A stretch of DNA of 64,000 bases from Ashinkailepas kermadecensis (Eukaryota > Arthropoda > Thecostraca > Neolepadidae): positions 472,001-536,000 of the forward strand of contig JAOTOM010005148.1 of the NCBI GenBank assembly GCA_034440615.1, given 5' to 3'. The notes under the pieces were generated by a model that ran no database searches, was not told the DNA's origin, and saw only the letters and a program-made list of their open reading frames with translations. Positions 1 to 14,409 of the stretch are shown here, piece after piece. A program made the translations under genes and the position numbers. Position 1 is the first letter of the stretch, and the number at the start of each line of letters is the position of its first letter.

Positions 1-1906
1 ACAGTCCACATAGGTGACAGGTGCACCTGTCACCCAACCACATATGAGTAGGTCAGACCCTACCTAATACCCATCTCTTCCCAATACGACAAGAGTAGAT
101 ATCACACTCTGCAGTAAAGCTGTAACAAAATATTATACTAGATAATTTCATCTGACTAATACTAAACCTGCTAACCCAACCCGATCCAACCCAATACTAC
201 CTAACCCAACCAGCCTAACCCAGCTAAACCTACTCACCGCTACCATGCTGGGAACACTTCATACCTTTATGGATTGGTCATGAACAAGGTTTAATACCTG
301 TTCATATATCATCCAAGTGCATGCAACCCTCTGCCTGAATGCAGTGACTCCCTCCATCACAATTTTCAAAGCTATTGCAAATTTATCAACTACATTGGCG
401 GATCTAAAACCTACCTTACCCTCACCTGACCTACCGTAGCTAGTGAGCTATTTGGGCGCTACCCTATCCTACCTATCCTACCTAACCTATCCTAGTGAGG
501 GTGCTAACCTATCCTGCCTACATTTACCTTATAAGGGTGGAGAGGTTTGTAAATTATTGGTGAAGCCAAATAGTTGGAGGAAAGGAGTGCTGCCTATTTG
601 GTTCTTGGGGATCACTCCATAGGGTCCCATGTAAAGCGAGCAAGAAGTTGGTGGGCCAAGACAATGATGGTGGGGCTCGGGCCCCGTCAAAGTGTAAGAA
701 ACTACACCCTTGCCTAACATCAAATCGAAGATTGTGTTTTCTTCATTTTCAATTTCATTTCATTTCATTTCAATTTCATTAATTTCTTCATTTTCAAGAA
801 GAACTTCATTTCCTACCCCACAGTGCTCTTGCTGCTTATCATAGCCTGGGTATTTTTTGCGCGTTTTGATGTACACCATGCTTTGGATGCCCGGGATCTA
901 CGCATGAGTACCGCAGGCGTGACCTTGGATGTGATACTGATTTGATTGAACACCATCCGAACACCTCCTTAGCCGGGTTTACGGCGTCTTTTTGCTGCCA
1001 GGTCCCGCATGCCCAGCACAAAGATAGATCGAGCAGACCTGGCATAATCATAAGCCTATGTACAAGCAACAAGTTATTATAATGCTCCCAACAGTCTCAA
1101 GAACAACTATTTGTATTGATCCCGCCGACAATGAGAAGGACTACACGTACAAACACCAGCAACTATCGATCAGATTGCCTGTCTTTGTGGAGACTCCACC
1201 CGCCTCTGCGTGATAGAGGTGTGCTGCGCAGGGGAACAATTGCTGCTGTAAATGCGGCTCTAGTGACTCAGGTCGAATTAAAACACCGTCTCACTCCAAC
1301 TTTCTGTCATTTCGGTATAGCTTGCCTTTTGTGGCAGTTCGCCATCTTGCCTCCAATATTTCAAGTTCGTGACTGATTGTATACCTCTGGAAATTGGCAC
1401 GCCTTAATTTACAATAGTTCATTGGCTTTTCTTCACCATTGCTGGAGAAGAACAGACGGATGATCTTGTAGATGAGACAGGTAGGTTCGACTCACCTACC
1501 TATTCAGGTGGAGACTGGAAACATGCAGGTGAGTGTGACCTTACCCTGAAATTTTTGCTGCAATTGTAAATGTTAATTACTGAGCAGGCCAATCTATTTT
1601 GCCAGTGAGGTACTTAATAGGAACGTACCTAAATAGCTACCTAGCCTCGGTAGATAATGTAGATATGTCGTATATATTGTACGTTTAATGGGTCAAACCA
1701 TAAAGTTGAATGCATATAAGGAGCCACTTCTTATATACAAACTGCTACACATTTTCCTACTATTTTCAGCTGAATGCATCCCCACTGAATCTTGGTACCC
1801 GTACCCCACTCACCCAGGGGCACTTCTCGACGAAATAGGATTTTCTTTGAAAATTATACTTGTTTGATTAGGTGCAGTACTGCATGCAGCATGATTATCA
1901 GTGAGA
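1..1906. other. Non-coding DNA with a CCTAA/CCTAC-like pentamer tract
   Basis: Bases 150-240 and 410-530 are rich in CCTAACC, CCTACC and CCTATCC words on the plus strand. This is a degenerate pentamer tract resembling, but not matching, the arthropod CCTAA telomere repeat. A short CATTTCATTTC-type repeat lies at 745-810. A 7-bp hairpin (AGGTAGG with CCTACCT) lies at 1480-1503. No gene is seen. Confidence 0.4.
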
Positions 1907-2090
1907 AAAAGGCGTAAAATAACCTTATGCTCATATTAAAACCAAGAGATAGATCCAAATTCGCACTGCATATATATTTCGGCCACAGGCCTCCCACTTT
2001 CGAGGAAGGCCCGTGGCCGTAATATATACAGTGCGAATTTGGATCTATTTCTTTGTTTTAATATGAGCATAAGGTTATTTTACGCTTTTA
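1907..2090. repeat. Near-perfect inverted repeat (hairpin or foldback element), arms about 80 bp
   Basis: The left arm, 1907-1986, pairs with the right arm, 2013-2090, around a 26-base loop. Only a few mismatches or indels are visible, for example ACCAAGAGAT against the complement of ATTTCTTTGT. Arms this long and well matched imply recent origin or a constraint. It could be a MITE, a snapback element or a transcribed hairpin. No coding capacity and no clear target-site duplication are visible. Confidence 0.85.
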
Positions 2091-5000
2091 CCTTAGTTTG
2101 AAAAGTGTAAGATATCTGCACATATATTACCAAATGCACACTTTACGTACATGTGGTCAGTCCATTGCTATGATGTTCCCAATCATGAGTTAAATTGGAA
2201 GGCAGCGAAAAACAACATCTGTATATGCATGATATTTTGGATGTTTTGTAGTGTTTATCTTATGTGTTGAGATTGAATGAAGTATTATCATCATGAAAAT
2301 TATCTGTTCGTGCTGATTAACACTTATATAAACATCACGTTTTTACAGACAAGCTGGTTTAGTTTGCATATACCACATAACCTTCAAATTTGTTCAGTTC
2401 TAGTGGAACCAAGCAAAGTGGGAACTCAAACCCGGTCGGGCCCAAGGCAGTTCATTTATGCAAAATGCGGTCACGGCCCGGGTCGTCTCCGGGCCGTCTC
2501 CGGGCCGTCCCGAAGCTCGTTCGGCCTGCCCGAATCAAGTTGAACTCTGCCTTGCATGGGCGGAGCGACATGAGCACGCTTGCTGATCCAGCTGAAATGC
2601 AAACAGGGCAGGCCAGTTGAGAACGTTGAATGCGAATTTATAATTACTGTCTGTGCGAGTCCAGACCATACCACCATGAGAGGAAACGGCATCTGGGTTA
2701 AATATAATGAGAAGGCATCGGCCATGCCCGAAACCATTGATCGCTTGCACGCTGCAAGCCGTCCGACTGCATTCCATTTAAGGTGAAATCATCATTACCT
2801 CCGGCAGTAAAACACCCTTCCGTGTCGGACCATTAAGGCGATAGTCCACCGGACGAGGACCCAAGGCGTCTGATCAGACATGCGCCAGACGACGCCGCGG
2901 CGCCGACCAGTGTCCGCTCGCTGCTGACGACCTCGCTCCGACGTCACTTTCTGGGGCGCGTTCGCGCGGCGACAGCAGCCGCCGGCGTGCGCGACGGACG
3001 GGCGGGCGCCTCGGGCTCTCCGGGCCAACGATCTGCGCCCGCAGGCCACGCCCAGCCTGTGATCAGGAGCGCCAGCCCAGCGGTTCCCGGCCGATCGAAT
3101 TCATTTGCGTTGCGCTGGCGCTGGCACCGGCGCGGGCGCGTTAAGCGTCGGGCCACGCGCCCCCGTCGGCCGTTAATTATGCAGGCGCACACTCGCGCCT
3201 CGCATCTATCACCGAGTGGGGGTAATTATCCGATCGGGGCCGGGTCGGCACCGGGCATGAGACTGGTCGCCGGCGGCCGCGGCGCGTGCGTCCCCGGTCG
3301 AGTGGTTCAGTCGTTTTTACCAGTGCCACAAGACAGCTCTCCAGCTGCGCGCAATTGTAGGTAATAAGCGCCGGTCGAGCTGTATTCTCGCTCACTCGAG
3401 GGGAGAAGGCGTATTTGTTGTTCGTCTGGTGGCACCCCAGGGCAGGGTGCGTAGCTATGCATGTACAAATGGCCACGCCGATTTCGGCCCCATTCGTGGT
3501 GAGAGGGACTGGACGCAAAAAACTTCGCTTCGGCCCTTTTTGCCGGTCTCAATCAGTTTGAATGCGCATTTTATTGGGAGAGTAGTAGAACAAAGCCGGT
3601 CGTAAGACCTGTTTGAGTATCATCTATTACTGCTGCACGCCCTGTCCGGGGTTTTTGCGCCGCATTGGGTGAAATACTGTAGAGCGCCGCGAGTGATGCT
3701 GTGCCGGTCGACGAGGTATCCTCTGGTAAACTTAGTCACCATTATATCACTAAGGTGGTACGTACGTAAGCCAATGTACGTACCTGAACGTCCGCTCCGT
3801 TGGTTCTGTGCCGGGCATCAGCAATGTCTAGCCTGCAAAACTCGGAAATACCGATTGGTTTCTGTTCACCAGCACATATAGGTGCGAATATTAACTGTTG
3901 TGTTATGCAGTTTCAGATGTGAATATCACTTGCTGATAAGCAAGCGAACAGGGATCTAGTTCAGCCCAGCCAACGTTTTGTGTAGTGGTTTCCTTTTTCA
4001 GCGGTATTCGCCAGCTATGCAGCGGTATTCAGACCGAAACATGTTGTCGTAATCTGATTGCAATTGCAGGATCCCAGATAATGGCATAGCTGGGTTGCCT
4101 ACACATCGTCTTAGGGATGATAGCAAATAATACATTGACATATGATGGCATTCAAAACATTTGCGACTTTCCATTCTGTTTGCAAATTTTAGAAACAAGG
4201 AATCTGAGCTTCTTCCAATTTGGAAGACGGGAATGTGGCAATAACTATTTTAGCTATTGCTAATGTAGTATGCAGGCAAATTGAATATACGCCGAATAGA
4301 TCACAAATGTTGCACGAACAGTTTACAGGGGAACTTTTTTTTGTACTTCATGCAGGTTGATCATCTTCTGCAGCAGCCTAATTCGTGACTAGTGGAAACT
4401 AAAATATTATTCCATTTTATGTCCTTCGGTCATTGTCGTTGGACGGTGCCATGTTCCGTATCTTCCGGCATATAGGAAGCACTCGTTATATAGGAAGCGT
4501 CAGTTGCCCACTAGTTCGTCCAATTTACACAAGGAACATGTTTGTGGGGGGGGGGGGTGCTCGTCTAGTTTTGTTCCCACCAATCCTATTCATACCAAAA
4601 TGGTAGACGTGTCGTAAAAACCAAAAACAAACAAACCAAAATTTTTGTTGGGGCGATCGCGGATGTGTGATAATGGGCATAGTTCAGCCCGAATACCAGC
4701 GGAATTGTTCCGGTAAAACGCAAATGTTGACCGCTGAGACATGGGGTTCGGCTTGTGAGGCTTGTTGTCCTCTTGGTGCTACACTTGCCGGTTGAACCTG
4801 AACGTTGACGTGCATGCTTATTGAAATTCTTGGGTGTGGTGTGACTGATATTGAACGGTTAGCCAAAGGCCTGCATGACGGCTGCGCTGTATTTTGGCAG
4901 CATGTTCGACGTAATTTGCATTCGGTCATTCGGGTAGCCTTGCAATATTCCTTTTTGCTGCTATTGTCTCGCAATTACTAGCTGCAAGCAATTTAGCCCG

Positions 5001-5842
5001 GTGCGTGTCGCACGCACTCACCTTGCGGCTGGTGTTCGCAAGGTGCACATTACATTATTTGTGCACATGTAATCATGATTATGTGACTTTTATTACACTG
5101 TGGGCTAGCATTAAACGTTTGGACAGGAAGGTACATTTAGAACAGGTGCAGAGCCAAGTTATGTGGCAAAAAACTTCTGACCATGGGGCCTCGCCTGCAA
5201 TCTCGCCACGCAAGCACATCACATCACAGCATTTGACAGCTATGGTTGGATGTCAGTTATGGTCAGAGCCTGTATTTCATGAGTGAAGTTAAAACACCTC
5301 CAAATATAGGCCTGTGTCGTCACATAGCTGGTTATCACTCGCTATCCGTCTCAATATAAGTGATCCGATAGTGCAAAGGACATCGCGTTTCTTCCGTATC
5401 ACGGAGGCTCGGAGACAAATCGTTGACATTTTTTCCTTCTACATGACGACTTAGAGTGCGGGGATAGCGACCATAACTGATATCATGGCTGTATGGGTCT
5501 TAAAACAAAACATTCCATCGATACATCATCAAAACATATGTTTCAAAACAAGCCTAAAATGTGATCACATTCCCCTAAATCAGAAAAGATCAGGCGAGAA
5601 CAGCACAGGACGACACCAAGCAACTGCTAATATTTGCACTCACTTTTCTCCTGTTCCTCATATCTTGAATTTGACTAGGTCCGCCAGTGGCAACCTCGCA
5701 TCAGCAAAACCGACTAAGAAGCAATCAATTGCAAGCATGACCTCCCGGGTTTTTTTTAACGCAACATAGCATCGCCTCCAAGAAGCCCTAATCAGACAGG
5801 GAAATGATGCGGCTCACGATCGTGCCATCCCAGGCGGCTAAA
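2091..5842. other. Intergenic DNA with a GC island at about 2870-3360
   Basis: The first 350 bases are AT-rich. Bases 2440-2530 have short CGGGCCGTCTC repeats. The island at 2870-3360 is CpG-rich and holds TTAATTATG and GTAATTATCC words in GC-rich surroundings, a pattern sometimes seen in developmental regulatory DNA. The rest, 3360-5842, is ordinary mixed DNA with a G run near 4545. I see no gene. Confidence 0.35.
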
Positions 5843-5993
5843 CGAGGCCTGTCCGCATTGGCCCACCACCGCAGGGGGCCTGTCCGCATTGGCCCACCAC
5901 CGCAGGGGGCTGTCCGCATTGGCCCACCACCGCAGGGTCAGTTCCGCGAGGCCTGTCCGCATTGGCCCACCACCGCAGGGTCAGTTCCGCGCC
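5843..5993. repeat. Short tandem array, four copies of a 24-base core
   Basis: The core GTCCGCATTGGCCCACCACC, followed by GCAG, starts at 5851, 5882, 5912 and 5955. Spacings are 31, 30 and 43 bases; the last spacing is longer because of an inserted GTCAGTTCCGCG-type segment that also follows the last copy. Confidence 0.85.
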
Positions 5994-7267
5994 GATGACG
6001 TTCGAAGCGTGCCGAACACGGGCATCGCCAACCCACTGCCATGATCCGTAGCTGGCCCAGTGCATGGTAGCTTGCAGGGCGAATTCAGTGCACCATGGAA
6101 GGTTAGTTTTATCGGTGGTGAAAACCAGGTATTTGACATCACCTGGGAGGTCAACCAATAAGCCCATGCATGGGTTACTATGATTTTAATTGCGAGGTTT
6201 CGCTATATGCAAAATGTTGTTTTTATTTTGCTTCCTTAGTTTGAAACCTCTCGGGAGTGCAGCAGTAATTTGCCTCTTGCATTTGCACGTGCACTTGCAT
6301 TTCATTGTATGTATTTCAATTTGCACCGGGGAAGGTGGCCAAATGTCGTGCAAGGGCGAATATCACGTGCTATATCGATGCAACTAAGCCATTCTAAAAA
6401 GGATAATTACCCATCCCCTGGCCCCCTTTACCCAGCCGCCGCTAATCTGACCCCACCTGACATTTCACTCGCTACCTCGTCATCATACCATTACTCGACA
6501 CAAAACCGCAAGGCGGAAATGGAACCGCAAAACTGAGCCATCGTTATCAGGGCGTTCTGTGGCAGAGACCACCCTGCTTCAGCCGGTCTCCCCCCCCCCC
6601 TCTGGCACCAACGGACTTCAATAAAACTTCGGTGGCCGAACCGGCATTTTTACCTGATGTGGTAAAAGTTTCGATCCGGCGATCGGACGTCCAACCGCGT
6701 TATGAGCCGAGTTCCTCGCCCCGACGGTCAGACCACCGTTGGAGTTCGGTCTGGGCGGGTGGCTGGTCGACCCAAGTTGAGAGCCGCGGTGTTCATGACA
6801 CACCTGCGTCGATCACAGACGACGGACATCGGCCTCGGGTGCTCACCACCACCACCCACCGTCCGGCCATCATCCACCGTGGACGGCGGTGGGTCGGCCG
6901 GGCGCGCGCCGCAGACCGCGGCTGGGCGGTCCGGTCGCGTCGCGCCGGCTGCCATTTCGGCGGTGGGCGGCGCCGCACCGGTCACCCGATAAAGACCGGC
7001 GACCCAGCTCTCCGGGGGGGGACGGGCGGCCGGTCGGCCGGTCAGTCTGCCGCCGCGCCGCCGGGGAGGGGCAGGCGCGGCCGGTCGGTCGGCCATCGTC
7101 GCCTTTGGCCAGCGCAGAAACAAACATACGCGCTGGAAAAACAACCGGCGTGCCGTGTTTACCCGGCGCGGGAGGCGGCCCGGTGCTGATTAGCTGCCTG
7201 CTGGAGTTGGGCGCGCGTCACGTGGCCCGTCCGACCACTCGGCAGATACGGGCAGCCGGCCCGGGCT
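5994..7267. other. Intergenic DNA and a GC island (about 6690-7267)
   Basis: The first 700 bases are unremarkable, apart from a C run near 6590. From 6690 the DNA becomes very GC-rich with many CGGCCGG words. Overlapping open frames run on both strands there, none with a recognisable protein signature, so I regard them as stop-poor shadows. Confidence 0.35.
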
Positions 7268-7539
7268 GGGGTAGACCGAGAGGTCAGACGGCGGGCGACG
7301 GGGTAGACAATCGGGTCAGACAGTGGACAGCAGGGTAGACAATTGGGTCAGACGGTGGACAGTAGGGTAGACAATGAGATCAGACAATGGACATCAGGGT
7401 AGACAATGGCGTCAGACGATGAACAACAGGGTAGACAATGGGGGTTAGACGATGGATAGCAGGGTAGATAATGGGGTGAGACGATAGGGAGCAGGGTAGA
7501 CAATGGGGTGAGACGATAGGGAGCAGGGTATTGACAATG
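7268..7539. repeat. 32-bp minisatellite, about 8 copies
   Basis: GGGTAGACAAT recurs about every 32 bases (for example 7301, 7333, 7365), followed by GGGTCAGAC and GTGGACAGCA. Copies diverge gradually to the right, where GGTGAGACGATAGGGAGCA replaces the middle part. Confidence 0.85.
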
Positions 7540-7668
7540 AGGTCATCTCAGTGCAGGGAACAGAAGCGCCAACCAGGTCATCTCAGTACAGGGAACAGAA
7601 CCGACAACCAGGTCATCTCAGTACAGGGAACCGAACCGAAATGAGGTCATCCCAGCGCAGGGAGAAGT
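7540..7668. repeat. 35-bp minisatellite, about 4 copies
   Basis: AGGTCATCTCAGTACAGGGA recurs at 7540, 7575, 7610 and 7644. It abuts the 32-bp array directly. The two units share only short words such as AGGTCA and CAGGG. Confidence 0.85.
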
Positions 7669-10600
7669 ACAAATAATGGGTGCTTATCGAAACATGAGGA
7701 CCGACAGCCGAACCGCAATGTGTAGCTTTAGTTACCCCTCCCCTCGGCGAATGTAGCTAGAAGGCTTATTGGTTCGCATGCTGCTTGGCAAACCAACTGA
7801 AGACTGATCAAATGGATGGATACGTCCAAAATATACCAATGTTCGTGAGGAATGTCTGCCAGTATGTAGTGACGGCCCATCAGCTTGTGACCTACCAACT
7901 CATGAGCCTGACCGTACGCGCAGCTTGCCTCCTGTGCCGAGGTGCTTATTGGCGGCCGGTGGCTTTTAAATTACCTACCTAGCAACACCTCTTGTCGCTA
8001 TGCTGAGGTTTGGGAGGAACTCGACCAACCCCAGTTTTAGCCGCTCCCCCACGACCAAACTGAGCTCATCTTAATTAACCCATAGATGGTCAGTTCTGGT
8101 GGGGAATGCTACCGATATGGCCCGATAGTCGTACGAAGTTAGCTCATGGAACTACGTGGTGCGCCCTGCACCATTCAGTGTAATTGCTGTGTTTTGGTAT
8201 GGGATAATTCAACTGGTAAAGTGTAAGTGTAAATGACAGGTTTGCTTGCCCCAAAGTGGGCAATTCCGAGGACCGCTTCGGTGCGGAATGACACAAACAT
8301 CACCAAGTTATTTGTCCCGCAGCACGCACAATTTCCTCACACACGAGCGCATTTCCTTTTGCTCCAAATTATAGCGACTGTTAAAGAACAATTGAAACCA
8401 ATAGGCCCGTCTGTCATTTTACGATCATCGAAAGAGAAACGTGGCGGTCGGGGCTGGCGTGCCAGTGCCAACTGGCCCCGGGACACGACCATTCGCCCGG
8501 TGGAAATTATACGGCCCAGCCCAGCGGTGGAAACAGCGCTGCGCCCTCACGAAATCCAACGGAACAGCCAAATGACCCGGGATTACTGGTTGGCTGGCGC
8601 GTTCCAGCTCCGATGTCTGTTATTCAGAACTGGATATCGAAGAGTGGGGGCGCCGCCCCGACTTGGGAAGGGGGGAGGGGGGCAGCGAGGAGAACGGGCG
8701 AGGCGGTTGTCTGTGGGAACGGGACCAGCGCACGAAGGTGATGAAGTTCATGCTGGCTTAACTCGGAGTGGTGTCCTGACGAGATTGTGCCTGTGAGCTA
8801 TAACGTTTGATTTACTCCATAGTAAAGCCTGGAGTGGCGTCCATGAGGTATGAGATGGAACTTTGTGGGGTGGTTGATGCCACAAGATGAGACATGCACT
8901 GCTCATGGAACCATCAATGTCAGTCCAGCAGAAGTGGCGTCCTTACAGCATTCCATTCTGGCTATCAAAATGATATCCATGGGTTGTCCTTTTCCACGGG
9001 TGATATTTCATTTCTTGCTCGATGTGGCAGGCCAATGCATTAATTATCTCGAGGTCCCGTGTTCAAATTGGAGGATATTGGGGACTGCACATCAACGCTG
9101 GAGGGCGATGTCCCTCTCCAAAATATATAAAGGTACACCCATGTTCCTCATGCTACACTAGGTTTCCTTGTTTCCAAGCTGAGCACCAATGCGCATGTCA
9201 GCGTTAGGGAGTCACTTTTTATTGTGAAGTTCAAACCAGTTTTTTGCAGTGCTTGTCCTTTCCAGCGGGCGATCTCACTATTTACCAGTTTCACCTTGGG
9301 CCTAAGTTTACAAAACACGCTTGTTGTTCATGATGTAAGTGGTCAAGGAAGGTCAATATGTAAAACATGCATGAGAAGATGGCGACGTTATATAGGATCT
9401 CTTCGATACAGGATTCCATTACAGAGTGAATAAAAATATACCTCCCACAAAAGCTAACAAATCATTGCGCCTCTATGCATTGCATGGAAAGAATGAACGT
9501 ATTATCCAAACCCACAAACAAAAATCAACTAACTTTGTTGAGGGTTTGAACCTCTGGTGGTACCAGGGACTCCTTTTTCGTTCCTTGCAAGATTGGTTTG
9601 AGTCGTGTCAGCTTGTGACCATAGGCTCGCGATTAGTTCGTCTGCAGCCAACGGATGGGAGTCCTAGATGTTGCTTCAGTGGGGTTTATGTTTGCTCGGC
9701 ACAAGAGTCGGCGTAGCCCAGTGTTGAAAACGTGCTCAGCGGAGCTACTGAGTATATTCATGTCCGAATTTCGTGCGGCTTATTTTGTCGGTGCCTGCAC
9801 AAATCTTGCTGATTACGAGAAGCAAATTAAAGGAAGAAGATGTAACCGGGACGCCAGATTGCATGGGTCATTTGGGTCCATTGAATGTCACCATTAGCCG
9901 GCGGATGGGGGCATTGCGTGCTGTGGGCCATTATGCGCTGCATAGTGTTTCTGCCCGCCGTCGTGGGCGCGTCAGCCTGCCCACGTGACAGGCCACGTCT
10001 GGCCCAGCGAGATGCGACAGCACGGAGAGCAGGGTCACGTGACGGCCAACGACTGCGTCCCGTCGGCGGTGAGTCTGAGATGGGCCATTTCCAGCGCTTT
10101 TATGTGGGAGCTTTATGGTCAAAATGACGGCATCATTTAGTAATAATTGGCTACGGTGGGACGTCATTGCGGGTCAGGGGAGAGTTCACCTCGGAACGGT
10201 CCGAAACGGGTCTGCCCGGGCGGGACTGGGCTCAGATGGGGCCGGCACCCGCCCACCGGTTATTCACTCCAGTCACGTCCCGGCTCCAGCGGGTCCAGGT
10301 CATGTGATCGAGGGTGAAGCGTCAGCCCTGTCCAAACTTAGCCCGTTTCAGTTCGCAGGTAGAGTACACCATCTTCCAAGCTCCTTGAGAAGCACCTGGA
10401 CACGGATAATTTCAAGCTCCTTGAGAAGTACCTGAACATACAATCTTAATCATGTGTTGCGTTGCAACTCTTTATATTGGGAAATATGGTTCTGCGAGCG
10501 ATGTTTCTAGAGATTTTCGAGAGGTCTGAATGCAACCTATGTATCGTCAAACGTTCGTGTTCAGAGCGTTGCATAGGTTAACTTGTTGTATTTGTAAATG

Positions 10601-13018
10601 TGGGCTAAAGGTAACGCTTACATGGTTTTAGCTTCATGTAATACAGGCAATATGCTTACTAGATTCTACGTACAGCCTTTTGCTGCATTTCTAATCTTCG
10701 GTATATAGTCCTGTAAACACATGTGTTGCGCCATAAACCACACGAACATTCCCAAGCCACTTCAAGCAATTGTCCAGGAGTAAATTCGGGCGTTGGCGCG
10801 CTACGGACGAGCAGAGTAGCCGGCCGTACGAATAATTTACATCACCATGCTGACCATAAAAACCGTCCAGAGGAATTGGTCACGCCTGACTGGTGCGTAT
10901 CGAGTGGAGGATCTGCGCTTGGCACAACACACCAAATATGCCACCAGCCAGTGCTTGCATGCAGCCAGATTCTGCCAGATACTGCAAATCTACCGCTCCG
11001 ATCTTGGCCAATACAAAGTGGGTAAAACCTCCAAGCGCTGTAATATTCCCAATTATAAGCAATACGAGCTGATCGACAGAACCAGCTGTAACAACGGGGC
11101 ACGAGATGTAGCCGAAGTATCCTGCATGTCATCTATCTATGGCCTTAGTGTCGTTTGCCGGAGGTTACGATCTGATACCAGAACAGAGTACGGATTGAAG
11201 TTCTCAAACCTGTTCCTATGCGTAGCCGTGTCAGGTAATCCGATCCATATCCGCATCAGGACCGGACAGTTATTTCCATTCGTTGCCCAATCCGTTTCTG
11301 AAATGTAATATGGCTAAAGGAGTTGCCTCCGACTGCGTTGAATTTGACTACGATGGCACCCGTGAGATATGGTAGCATATTGGTCTCCCAAATGTACTTT
11401 CAATACCGACAAATCAGTATAAAACGTACTGATACTAAAATATATGGAATATATATCAAAGACATTGAACTATTCCAAACCACAGTAGTTAAATAAGACA
11501 ATAGGATAGTACTTGTTTAGACGCCAGCACATTAAGTGTTGTCATGTGTTTCCATTTTCGGAAGACATGTATGCAATGGCTTGCGAGCAATGCTGCCAAG
11601 CATATTTGAGGTGATCATTGGATATTGAGATGTAGTATTACATGTGTGCCATATTTTTTCTTTTTTGAAGGATAATACAAATATTCTCATTTGTGATTTG
11701 GTAATTAAAGCTAACCATTATTAGAGGCAATTTGTTTCAGTGTTGTAATAATGAAGTAATTATTTTTAAATCAATTTTTAAAATACCCATGGAACCCTCG
11801 GCCTTGCAGCTTCTTAGTGATGCTTGTCCAAACGCATTCAGTTTTGGAAGTATCCGGGCACTACCTAGGATTTTGGTCATACATATATGAAAATGTGTAA
11901 CATTTCCGTAAGGTATCCTATTTTGCTTGCAAATATAACCCGGTTTCCATTTATACTTGCCGAAATAACTATATATAAATAATCAAGTTACTGGTATCAG
12001 CACCCTCTTTCCCTTGCCTATCTATTAGACATTTCAAGTGGCATTTGATGCGTACATGTACACGAGCCCATCATGCAGCAGGTGAGGGTGGATCGCTATT
12101 GCATAATTCTAGCTGAGATACATGCTAGAGTAGCCAAGGTATTGTTTTCGTTAAGAACAATACCTATGATTCATGCAGCCAATTCCTGACTGTTCTGCAT
12201 TGTCGGGTCATACATTAGTAGTTCTCTTTTTCACTTGGTCGATGTCACAGGGGGTTGGGTGCAGCATTCACACACATTCACATACCGGCATTCATGGGGA
12301 ATTGTACGATCCCAATTTACGAGTGTAAAAATGTCAGTGAAAAGACGGGTATCAGCGTTTTCAACCGGATCGTTCGTCAATATATCAAAGATTGCGCGGG
12401 CAACTAGGCACCATAGCGTAGCTAAGCTTCGTTTATCTACGTATCATTTGACATCGTAACCTGCACAGTTTACTGGGCAGGTAAGGACAAATTCCGCAAG
12501 TAATTCCATGCGTGATATACGAGTACAATGGTTTTCAAAAGCTTGAAAATGGTTGGTTCTTACTTCCCAGGGGGCGCAAATGGCTTCTTAATTGGAACTT
12601 AGAACACAATCATGTTCCATGAAGTATTTGCTGTCGAAAACAGTCATTCAATGTCAACCGAGGCCAGTGATGTCATCTTATTTTGAGGTCACCGGTGAGA
12701 CACCATGTTCTGTGAACATCTAAAAAGCGTGAGACATCATTTGAGCGTACTAGTCGCAGTAACGCAGGCAAGACTACGATGTCGTGGAAAATGCTCCGAA
12801 TATATCGAATATATCTTTAGAAAAGGCACCGTAGACTGATTAAATCACACGATTAGTTATGTTTTGTTTAACCGAAAGATCTGAAAAGCAACATTAACAC
12901 TCAAATGCGCAATGTTGCACAATGGGCCATGTACCACAGTGCAGTCATGGCGACAATGGCGTGCTAAAATGGCGCCAAGCTTTCCACGGCTCGCGAGAAA
13001 ACCTTTGCGCGAAGGCGG
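7669..13018. other. Long intergenic stretch without a supported gene
   Basis: Base composition is mixed, AT-richer at 11380-12000. GC-rich patches lie at 8430-8720 and 9950-10330. Open frames at 8233-8796 and 10847-11308 have no recognisable motifs and overlap others. Two B-box-like words (near 9065 and 9545) are not part of a foldable tRNA. A TATATAAAGG word lies at 9124. Confidence 0.3.
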
Positions 13019-13258
13019 CTCCCCAGTGTGGATGGAGGCTCCCCAGTCGGATGGGGCTCCCCAGTGCGGTAGGGGCTCCCCAGTGTGGATGGAAGCTCCC
13101 CAGTCGGATGGGGCTCCCCAGTCAGATGGGTGCCCTCTAGTCGGATGGGGGGATCCCCAGTCGGACGGGGCTCCCCAGTCGGATGAGGATCCTCAGTCAG
13201 ACGGGGCTCCCCAGTCGGATGAGGCTCCTCAGTCGGAGGGGGTTCCCCAGTCGGATGG
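13019..13258. repeat. 18-bp minisatellite, about 13 copies
   Basis: The unit GGCTCCCCAGTCGGATGG is repeated head to tail with small variants (GTGTGG, GAGGAT). Because 18 is divisible by three, open frames run through it on both strands. Those frames are a by-product of the repeat. Confidence 0.9.
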
Positions 13259-14211
<953 letters not shown>

Positions 14212-14409
14212 GGTCACGTGCCCGGATCGTGTCGGCCGTGCCCGCGCGCGCGACTTTGGCGAGGTCACCGTTCCGACGCCGGGGGCGTCGCCGCCGCGGT
14301 GGCTGCGGCAGCTAACGAGGCGCGCCCGGCCGCATCTCCTGCCGTCCGCCGCCACGGCAGCCTGCAGTTCGCGGAAACTGACCCACAACCGGTGGCGGTG
14401 GGCGTCCGG
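14212..14409. other. Short GC-rich spacer
   Basis: CpG-rich sequence between the pyrimidine tract and the pentamer array. No gene is recognised. Confidence 0.3.

Noticed and set aside
1475..1505. GGTTCGAC word in a hairpin, tRNA T-arm-like
   Set aside because: No matching A box, D arm or acceptor stem upstream.
8233..8796. 187-codon plus-strand frame
   Set aside because: No motif, mixed composition across a change in GC content, and no splice or promoter context.
9040..9085. GTGTTCAAATT word as a polymerase III B box
   Set aside because: The upstream A box match is poor and no cloverleaf can be drawn.
10847..11308. 153-codon plus-strand frame
   Set aside because: Length is near chance for the window, other frames overlap it, and no family is recognised.
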